Assembly (NCBI GenBank): GCA_031282985.1
Contig: JAITCR010000054.1
Span: 1 to 8,551, forward strand
Source: Nitrososphaerota archaeon
GTDB taxonomy: Archaea > Thermoproteota > Bathyarchaeia > Bathyarchaeales > Bathycorpusculaceae
Direction of reading: 5' to 3'
Length of the DNA stretch: 8,551 nucleotides
A program made the position numbers and the translations under genes. The notes beneath the pieces are model-generated. The model ran no database searches, was not told the DNA's origin, and saw nothing but the letters and a program-made list of their open reading frames with translations. The first letter of the stretch is position 1. Every line of letters starts with the position of its first letter. Positions 1 through 5,357 of this stretch are shown here, in pieces.

Positions 1-676
1 GGCGAATTGGTCACGCATTTTATCGAAAGATTATGAGATCAAATCTGTTTATGAAGAAAACGATTTTATATTTTCTCATTTACATACATTGCTAAGACGT
101 TATTGAATACAGGTTCTTAGTGCTGTAGCAGATAAAACTCTTGAAGAGCCACATTTTAACCAGAGAGTACAGAACACTCTCCAACTTTTAGGTCATAACT
201 TTGACTCTAAAAACCCAACAATTGTTGGAGCTACAAAAGAGTTCTTCTCAGAACTTCTAAACTGTGTAAAACTTGATGAAAACGCAAAAACCGTCTTACA
301 AAACTTACATGGCAAGTATAAACTGGGAATAATCTCCAATTATCCAACATCTGAAGAGGTACACACCGTATTAAAAGCAAATGAAATAGACGAACTATTT
401 GACATAGTTGTAATATCGTGTGCTGTTAATAGGCGCAAACCTAGCCCTGAAATCTTTCAAATCACACTCAAAAAGTTAGGAGTTTTAGCGGAAGAAACTG
501 TTTTTGTTGGTGATAGAGCATACGCAGACATTTCAGGAGCACATGCAGCCAGAATAAAAGCAGTCTACATTAAACGCCGCTTTGATCAAGACCTCGAAAT
601 TTTTACGCCTGACCACATCATCGAGAGCTTAGTAGAATTACCCTCTGCACTTAATACCCTCAGTCACAAATATTGA
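1..676 (+). pseudogene. HAD-superfamily hydrolase, 5'-truncated by window edge, with in-frame stop
   Basis: The frame ending in TGA at 674-676 reads as the C-terminal three quarters of a haloacid dehalogenase-like hydrolase (HAD-IA type phosphatase). Motif II is visible as GIISNY (Ser codon 335-337), the motif III lysine as RRKPSPEIF (Lys codon 437-439), and motif IV as GDRAYADISGA (509-541) with both acidic residues. The N-terminal DxDxT nucleophile motif would lie left of the window. The same frame is open from base 2 to 103 and matches cap-domain-like sequence. It is then broken by TGA at 104-106 between ...LLRRY and IQVLSAVADK. A GGA glycine there would give LLRRYGIQ, a very ordinary HAD context, so one G-to-T change explains the break. 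No ATG or GTG follows closely that could restart a protein, and a restart would lack the catalytic Asp anyway. It is most likely an inactivated gene; a base-calling error is the alternative. Substrate is unknown. Confidence 0.8.
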
Positions 677-700
677 TGGATACTCTCGTTAGCTCGCTCG

Positions 701-707
701 TTTTTTT
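701..707 (+). terminator. T-tract terminator after the HAD gene
   Basis: A run of seven T residues begins 25 bases after the HAD stop codon. It follows the GC-richer stretch agctcgctcg and has no strong hairpin. A T-tract without a stem is the usual form of archaeal intrinsic termination. The position fits the plus-strand gene that ends at 676. Confidence 0.45.
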
Positions 708-773
708 GGATTTAAAATTTTGTACTGTCTTTATTCGCAAATATAGACGCATATACCTGTTTACGCATATAAT

Positions 774-906
774 AGACTTCTTGCAAAAACTATTCCTTTT
801 TCAAAACTTTCTGTGTTAAAGAGAGATTTAACCTCAAACTAAAACGTTCTCTACAAGTACAGTAACAACTCAAATCCCCGTAGCTACATAGTTTTGCAAG
901 AAGTCT
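774..906. mobile_element. 133-bp MITE-like element with terminal inverted repeats
   Basis: The left end reads agacttcttgcaaaaactat. The right end is its reverse complement with a single A fewer (atagttttgcaagaagtct), giving about 19-20 paired bases. The trinucleotide AAT is present immediately outside both ends (771-773 and 907-909) and could be a target-site duplication. The interior has no ORF. It contains a small perfect hairpin, GTTAAA-gagaga-TTTAAC, at 815-832. Short size, terminal inverted repeats and lack of coding capacity fit a miniature inverted-repeat transposable element mobilised in trans. The end sequence resembles those of some DDE insertion sequences, but I cannot name the parent. 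Alternatively it may be a long structured RNA or terminator stem. Confidence 0.6.
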
Positions 907-921
907 AATGTTGGATTTTGT

Positions 922-932
922 CGCCTAAGGCG
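922..932. repeat. Short GC-rich palindrome CGCC-TAA-GGCG
   Basis: This perfect 4-bp stem with a 3-base loop sits just outside the MITE-like element. It is flanked by near-identical gattttg and gattttc sequences. It might be a weak terminator or part of an older insertion-sequence end. No function can be assigned. Confidence 0.3.
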
Positions 933-988
933 GATTTTCTATGTTATCGCCATGTTGATTATGTGTTATTTAAACATAAGTATCTTCA

Positions 989-1198
989 CTATCCATAGTC
1001 ACATTTATTGCAAGACTGCACCAGAAGAAGGTTTAACAAATTCACAAGACCCACGCTCCAATACATTCAACCATGCTTAACACGCTTTAGCAACCTCCAC
1101 AACAACTGCTCCATCAAATTATTCGACCAAGGCACCACCGTTTCAAGCATAGCCAAACAAGCATAAGTCATCAATAATTCGCACGATTGCAAACGAAC
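989..1198 (-). pseudogene. Transposase C-terminal remnant
   Basis: Read on the minus strand, this stretch gives ETVVPWSNNLMEQLLWRL, then KRVKHG, a TGA (complement of 1067-1069), then MYWSVGLVNLLNLLLVQ and a TAG at 989-991. The arrangement (S/T)NN-hydrophobic-E, then KR-K-H-x-W-M-x-W-S, then a Leu-rich helix is the pattern seen at the end of many archaeal DDE transposases, where the Glu is the last catalytic acid. The TGA falls exactly where that pattern expects tryptophan (TGG to TGA). The frame is closed upstream by a TAG at 1199-1201. There is no room for a complete gene, so this is a decayed insertion-sequence fragment. The family is not determined. The plus-strand reading of this area is only the complement of the remnant. 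Confidence 0.6.
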
Positions 1199-1275
1199 CT
1201 ATCCGCACCGCCCAAACCTTTCAAACCCAGCTCTTCGCTAATCCGCAAAAGCTCAGACAAAGTCCAATCAACACA
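1171..1275 (-). pseudogene. Possible upstream part of the same decayed gene, in another frame
   Basis: A 34-codon open stretch on the minus strand begins after a TGA (complement of 1276-1278) and contains WTLSELLRISEELGLKGLGG. It ends in two consecutive TGA codons (complements of 1171-1173 and 1168-1170). Its amphipathic, protein-like composition contrasts with the other frames. It directly precedes the transposase remnant but is offset in frame, which fits accumulated frameshifts. It has no start codon and is not recognised as a domain. It could also be an unrelated fragment. From 1276 to 1402 I see no gene. Confidence 0.3.
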
Positions 1276-1402
1276 TCACCTCAATCAATCAAATCCCCAC
1301 CAACAAATACTTTTTAACAGAATGGGCATCTTGCCACAAAACAAGAAGAGAAAAAATAGCATTTATACACCATAAATTACAATATGACCAAAACACCATT
1401 TA

Positions 1403-1412
1403 CTTAAATATG
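1403..1412 (+). promoter_or_regulatory. TATA-like box upstream of the P-loop gene
   Basis: The AT-rich element cttaaatatg lies about 40-50 bases upstream of the proposed GTG start at 1453. An archaeal start site about 25 bases downstream would give a short leader. A second TATA-like stretch, tttatac, occurs at 1362-1368. Assignment rests on sequence similarity and spacing only. Confidence 0.3.
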
Positions 1413-1452
1413 AAAAAACAGAGATAATGAAAAATGTTGAAACATCATAAAT

Positions 1453-2049
1453 GTGGAAATACACGGGCAGGTTTTGTTTGTGGAAAGGTGTAAATTTGCT
1501 TTTGTTGGGGCGCCATCTACTGGGAAGACCACTACATTTAATGCGTTGTTAGCTTCTAAGTGGGCTATAGATCATGATTTGTTTGGTGTACAAGAGATTG
1601 CTAGGTTTTGTCCCTACCCACTTGGTGAGGAGGCTAACCAGCAGAGTCAAGTGTGGCTACTAACAGAACAAATGCGACAAGAAATGCACTTTAGTCAGGA
1701 TTATCCATTTGTGATGTATGACAGGTCAGTGTTTGACTGTGCAGTGTTTGCAAAAGTTTTGTGCCTGTGGCCGGGTGATGCTGCGGCAGTTTTTAGTCTT
1801 GCACTTTCGTGGCATAAATTGAAGCCGTACCAGTTGTTGTTTTGGTTTCGACCAAAATGGTGTGTGCAAAATATGCTGCAAAAGGGCAGTGAGTTGTTTC
1901 AGCGACGAATTGATGACTGCTTTTCAGATTTGTTTGTAAAGTTGCAGACATTTGAACCATGTTTACATGTTATGGAGGTCACAGCAGGGTCTGTTGCTGA
2001 GCGTGTTTGTTTTGTGCAAGAAAAGTTAACAGATTTGTGTCAGGTTTAA
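1453..2049 (+). CDS. AAA_28/NadR-kinase-like P-loop NTPase
   Basis: This 198-residue P-loop protein has a Walker A motif, GAPSTGKTT, at residues 19-27. It has the QEIAR segment (47-51) typical of AAA_28 proteins and a Walker B-like strand, FVMYDRS, at 85-91. Similar proteins include the ribosylnicotinamide kinase domain of NadR and other small nucleotide or nucleoside kinases, and the length suits a stand-alone domain. The substrate is unknown; an NAD-precursor kinase role is only one possibility. The frame opens after TGA 1438-1440 and has no ATG before the P-loop. GTG 1453 is the first usable start and GTG 1480 (residue 10) also preserves the domain; neither has a clear ribosome-binding site. 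The gene stands alone, converging on the TIR gene. The protein is rich in Cys, Phe and Trp, with a GTT/TTG/TTT-rich coding strand. Confidence 0.8.
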   Translation: MEIHGQVLFVERCKFAFVGAPSTGKTTTFNALLASKWAIDHDLFGVQEIARFCPYPLGEEANQQSQVWLLTEQMRQEMHFSQDYPFVMYDRSVFDCAVFAKVLCLWPGDAAAVFSLALSWHKLKPYQLLFWFRPKWCVQNMLQKGSELFQRRIDDCFSDLFVKLQTFEPCLHVMEVTAGSVAERVCFVQEKLTDLCQV

Positions 2050-2060
2050 GTGGCAACTGA

Positions 2061-2204
2061 TACTGTTCTTCAAAGCCTGCTGTCTCATCGCTCACAGACG
2101 ATCTTGTGCTAAAATACAGCCCTGTCCGATTACCTTTAGACGACTCAATGCGGCGCTATTCTGCTTTCTACAATTGTAAGTCATTTCACCCTCAGTCTCA
2201 GTGA
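2061..2204 (+). pseudogene. Possible short coding remnant without a start codon
   Basis: Forty-seven codons run between TGA 2058-2060 and TGA 2202-2204. They contain the protein-like string LVLKYSPVRLPLDDSMRRYS followed by AFYNCKSF. There is no ATG until deep inside the stretch, no ribosome-binding site and no recognised domain. The minus strand is also open over part of it, so the appearance may be chance. I list it as a possible degraded gene end rather than a functional gene. Confidence 0.2.
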
Positions 2205-2240
2205 TAGGTGAAATTCAAAATTGAGATTAAATTTCTTTTT
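2183..2240 (+). terminator. Hairpin plus downstream T-rich tract
   Basis: ATTTCACC at 2183-2190 pairs perfectly with GGTGAAAT at 2207-2214 across a 16-base loop. A T-rich tract (ttctttttt) follows at 2232-2240. It lies about 135 bases after the P-loop gene stop and could terminate that transcript. The gap between stem and T-tract is larger than in a classic bacterial terminator, so the T-tract itself may be the active archaeal element. The stem could also be an operator-like inverted repeat. Confidence 0.35.
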
Positions 2241-2405
2241 TGACCCCGTTAAACCCGTTTACTCCGCTAAAACATATATCGAGAGTTATGTTTTTGTTAC
2301 AGTACTTTTGAGCCAACTGGTAAATTACCGCCATTTTATTTTTTCTACAACTTTTAAATGCTCCAAAAAGTGCCGAAACACTACAGCACCAAAGGTAGCA
2401 GACGG

Positions 2406-2418
2406 ATTTATAAAATAT
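2406..2418 (+). promoter_or_regulatory. Strong TATA-like box in the convergent intergenic region
   Basis: The sequence tttataaaatata closely resembles an archaeal TATA box. On the plus strand it would place a start site near 2435-2445, ahead of the hairpin at 2470-2500 and antisense to the end of the TIR gene. No protein gene follows: ATG 2434 opens only a ten-codon frame ending at TAG 2464-2466. It may drive a small RNA or may simply be AT-rich chance. Confidence 0.25.
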
Positions 2419-2469
2419 AGGTAATACATAGGTATGAAACTTTTTGCGATACATTGGGTACTGTAGCTT

Positions 2470-2500
2470 AATCGGCTATGTTCTATAAAGAATACCGATT
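2470..2500. repeat. Bulged hairpin between convergent genes
   Basis: AATCGG at 2470-2475 pairs with CCGATT at 2495-2500. Inside, TTCT (2481-2484) pairs with AGAA (2489-2492) around an ATAA loop, and a further TA/TA pair can form. It lies about 47 bases beyond the TIR gene stop on the minus strand. It may stabilise or end that transcript, or be part of a small plus-strand RNA. No T-run follows on the minus strand, so a simple intrinsic terminator is not supported. Confidence 0.35.
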
Positions 2501-2546
2501 ACTCACATACGAACATGGTTTACTTCTGAAATAGACCTACACTGCT

Positions 2547-5342
2547 CTAAGTGGAAGCTAAATTCTTTTCCAGCCAGCTCTCAAATGGTTCTTTAAATTC
2601 AGCAGAATTATAAGTGTCCACCATGTTCTCTTTTAATAAACCGGTATTTGGTGTATCCCTTATTTTTTTGAATATTTGATAGCTTTTAAGATACCACTCC
2701 AATGCCTCAGTATACTTTGTCTCATGGTGATACACCGTTGCAATGTTACTATGGATGGTCGCAGTAGTTGGATGGTCTTTACCCAATATACTCTCATAAA
2801 CAACTAACGCCGTCATATACCCATCTAATGCCTCCTTATACATACCCAGACGCATATGGATACTTGCAATTTTGTCATATATTACTGCAGTAAACGGGTG
2901 GTTTTTGCCAAACACTTTTTTACGTATGGTTAAAGCCTTTTTATACCATGTTAGTGCCTTTTGGTATTTGCCTTGGTGATCATAGGTGAGTGCGATGTTG
3001 TTGTACGTTGTTGCGATATCTGGGTGACCTTTGCCTAATGCCTTTTCTGCAATAACTAAAACTTTGCGATACAATTCTAGTGAATCATCAAATCTGCCCA
3101 TACGCATATAGACATTTGCGATGTTTTGATAACTTGTTGCAACATGTTGGTGATCTTTACTTAACACTTTTTTACGTATGGTTAAAGCCTTTTTATGCCA
3201 TTTTAATGCATCGTTCAATTTATCTAGCTGCATATAAACGATCGCGATATTGTTGTATGTACCTGCAGTATCTAGATGGTTGTTACCTAACACTTTTTTA
3301 CGTATGGTTAAAACTTTCAAATACTGTTCTAATGCTTTTTCAAACAAACCTTGGTGCATGTCGACCGTTGCGATGTTGTTGTATATGGTTAGAGTATTTG
3401 GGTGGTTTTTTCCCAACACTTTCTCTGTAATGGTTAACGCTTTGCGATACCATGTTAGTGCCTTTTGGTATTTGCCTTGGTGATCATAGGTGAGTGCGAT
3501 GTTACTACAGGTGATTGCTGTGTCTGGATGGTTTTTTCCTGACATTCTTTCACGTACGTCTAAAACTCTGCGGTATACTTCTACTGCCTTCTCATACTCA
3601 CCTTTGTTGTCATGAATAACTGCGATGTTGTTGGATATTGTTAGAGTATTTGGGTGGTTTTTTCCCAACACACTCTCCATGGTCATTAAAGCTTTATGAT
3701 ACTCAGTTAAAGCTTCATCAAACTTGCCCAGATGCTTATAGATAAGTGCCTTGGTATTGTATGTGATTGCAACAGCTACAAGCACTTTGTCTGATGTTCC
3801 TGTGGTAACTAACGCCTTATCACACCATTCTAATGCCTCTGTGTATTTGCCTTGTTGATCGTAGGTGAGCGCGATATTGTTGCATGTGGCTGTAGTTTCT
3901 GAGTGATATTTACCTAACATTTTGAGCTGAATTGTCAAACCCTTACTATACCACAGTAGTGCTTCATCATACTGTCCTTTGTTTTTGTATATATCGGCAA
4001 TATCGTTATATGCAGCCGCAGTTTCTTGATGCCACATACCCAACACTTTTTCATGAAAATTTGCGGCTTTGATTCTCCACTTCAGTGCCTCATCATAATT
4101 AATCGCTGTTTCTACGTCATCTTCTAAACCTATTTTTGTGTATATCCCATTTGCGTATACATCAGCTAATTGAGTGGCTGCTAATATTGCCGACTTATAA
4201 TGATCAGTTATGGCCAAGTGTTCATCAGTGGCAATTGCTAATAATTTTACGGCCTTATCAAAATTTTTTTCCACATATCTACCATACAAATAAGCGTTAC
4301 CCAATAAATACGCCCGTTTACTACTCATCGCCCAATGATCTGTGCGGTTACATACATCTTTGAGCTTTGATGTAAATTTATCATAAAAAGCAGTATCCCA
4401 TAATTTAACCCTGTTTACTACATCTGGAAACAGTTTCGCAAATATGTCTATTTTAGTGCGTCTAGCTTCTACCGATATCACAGGTTTGCGGTCTTTAGCA
4501 AATGGGTACTCAACCGTTCGTACATAACTATCTTCATCTTTAACTATGTTGGGTGTCACCAATAATGTGAACAGATCACTATTGGTTATAGCGTTTTTAA
4601 TGCCCTCATCAGAAGGCTTACTAACAGGAAGATATTTGTCATACCATATAGAGACCGCTTCAAAACGTGGTAGATTGTGAAATTTCCGCATAAACTTTAA
4701 CGCCGCTTCACGGTCTTCGCTACGGTAGCCCAGAAATATTTTAGCACTAAACGCTTTAGTGTAAATCTCTTCGTCAAGTTTACTTGGTGCCAATAAAGAT
4801 TCTAATTGCGTTTTTAGTTTATCTAAATATTCAAAATCATAAAGATCAATACCACAAATTGTCCCCAGCATTTCCTTAAAAACGGGATGGAAAAAAAGGG
4901 TCAACTCTTTTGCAATCGGTAAAATTGGAGTAGACATTTTTTGTGCTATTACGAACTCGGGTATTTTATTGTAAGCAATGGAGTCTAATAGTTCCTGTGT
5001 AACCAACAAAATCAGTAAATCCGTTTCTTGCAATTCTTCATGTAATGTTTTATCATCAACATTTTTATCAGGTGTCTCAATATAGGAAATAATACAATCT
5101 ATTTCTACAGCTGCAGAACACAAATTTTCAACTAATATTTTCCTATCTTTGGCACTATTTTTGTCACAAATAAGGAATATTCTCTGGGATTGATTTGAGA
5201 ACGGTTTATCTGTTGGCGTTACACGCTCTATATGCGTTGTAGCATCATCAATAGTGCCCAAAGTGTCCACGATAGATTTACTTCCTGCATTCATCTTTAG
5301 TGTAATCGCCGTCTTTTTAGTCTGTTGTTCTGAATTCTCCAA
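2547..5342 (-). CDS. Tandem TIR domain - Sel1 - TPR repeat protein
   Basis: This 931-residue cytosolic protein has no signal peptide or membrane segment. Residues about 53-145 form a diverged TIR-like domain, with strand RIFLICD, ELQETDLLILLVTQ at 103-116 and a possible catalytic E129. Residues about 199-330 form a clearer TIR domain: AKIFLGYRSEDRE, WYDKYLPV, AITNSDLFTLLVTP, and E278 in the position of the NADase glutamate. Sel1-like sequence follows (about 342-426). Eleven kinesin-light-chain-type TPRs then begin at residues 445, 487, 528, 570, 612, 654, 696, 738, 780, 822 and 864, spaced 42 residues apart (once 41). TIR domains often cleave NAD+ or make nucleotide signals in immunity, and TPR arrays bind partners; both roles are inferred here. 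TTG at 5340-5342 directly follows a TAA, so the start may instead be ATG 5292-5294 (Met17). It begins about 15 bp after the ATPase stop, implying co-transcription and possible translational coupling. Confidence 0.88.
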   Translation of the reverse strand: MENSEQQTKKTAITLKMNAGSKSIVDTLGTIDDATTHIERVTPTDKPFSNQSQRIFLICDKNSAKDRKILVENLCSAAVEIDCIISYIETPDKNVDDKTLHEELQETDLLILLVTQELLDSIAYNKIPEFVIAQKMSTPILPIAKELTLFFHPVFKEMLGTICGIDLYDFEYLDKLKTQLESLLAPSKLDEEIYTKAFSAKIFLGYRSEDREAALKFMRKFHNLPRFEAVSIWYDKYLPVSKPSDEGIKNAITNSDLFTLLVTPNIVKDEDSYVRTVEYPFAKDRKPVISVEARRTKIDIFAKLFPDVVNRVKLWDTAFYDKFTSKLKDVCNRTDHWAMSSKRAYLLGNAYLYGRYVEKNFDKAVKLLAIATDEHLAITDHYKSAILAATQLADVYANGIYTKIGLEDDVETAINYDEALKWRIKAANFHEKVLGMWHQETAAAYNDIADIYKNKGQYDEALLWYSKGLTIQLKMLGKYHSETTATCNNIALTYDQQGKYTEALEWCDKALVTTGTSDKVLVAVAITYNTKALIYKHLGKFDEALTEYHKALMTMESVLGKNHPNTLTISNNIAVIHDNKGEYEKAVEVYRRVLDVRERMSGKNHPDTAITCSNIALTYDHQGKYQKALTWYRKALTITEKVLGKNHPNTLTIYNNIATVDMHQGLFEKALEQYLKVLTIRKKVLGNNHLDTAGTYNNIAIVYMQLDKLNDALKWHKKALTIRKKVLSKDHQHVATSYQNIANVYMRMGRFDDSLELYRKVLVIAEKALGKGHPDIATTYNNIALTYDHQGKYQKALTWYKKALTIRKKVFGKNHPFTAVIYDKIASIHMRLGMYKEALDGYMTALVVYESILGKDHPTTATIHSNIATVYHHETKYTEALEWYLKSYQIFKKIRDTPNTGLLKENMVDTYNSAEFKEPFESWLEKNLAST
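2943..2999. repeat. 57-bp perfect direct repeat, copy A, in the TPR region
   Basis: This segment is identical base for base to 3447-3503. The copies lie 504 bp apart, exactly four 126-bp (42-codon) TPR units. They encode the same NIALTYDHQGKYQKALTWY helix pair. Neighbouring repeats agree in protein pattern but not at this nucleotide level, which points to recent duplication or gene conversion. Confidence 0.85.
3447..3503. repeat. 57-bp perfect direct repeat, copy B, in the TPR region
   Basis: This is the second copy of the repeat at 2943-2999, in the same reading frame of the TIR-TPR gene. A further shared block (gttagagtatttgggtgg and onward) occurs near 3388 and 3640, about two TPR units apart. 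The array therefore carries several recently homogenised stretches and could expand or contract by recombination. Confidence 0.85.
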
Positions 5343-5357
5343 TTACTGGCAGGGTTA

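Larger units (their letters stand above)
2050..2546. other. 497-bp intergenic region between convergent genes
   Basis: No convincing gene lies here. Short open frames on both strands (for example 2221-2424 plus and 2227-2454 minus) overlap each other and lack any recognisable motif or conserved composition. The region holds two hairpins, a T-rich tract, a TATA-like box and a 47-codon possible remnant, listed separately. Confidence 0.6.

Noticed and set aside
104..106. TGA recoded as glycine (code 25) or selenocysteine
   Set aside because: No in-frame TGA occurs in 1,775 codons of the two large genes, and no nearby structure suggests a selenocysteine signal. A nonsense mutation is simpler.
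1187..1375. 62-codon plus-strand ORF
   Set aside because: It lies opposite the decayed minus-strand gene. Its Pro/Asn/Gln/His/Lys-rich translation is typical of the complement of a G/T-rich strand.
2221..2454. Overlapping small ORFs on both strands (67 and 75 codons)
   Set aside because: They are mirror images over the same AT-rich intergenic DNA, lack motifs and ribosome-binding sites, and have unnatural composition.
2461..2530. tRNA-like string tgtagcttaatcggctatg
   Set aside because: It resembles a D-arm, but no acceptor stem, anticodon arm or TTCGA-type T-arm can be placed around it. The pairing fits a simple hairpin better.
2700..4060. Regularly spaced repeats that could look like a CRISPR array or tandem DNA repeat
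   Set aside because: The 126-bp periodicity is the 42-codon TPR unit of a continuous coding frame. The intervening sequence is not spacer-like.
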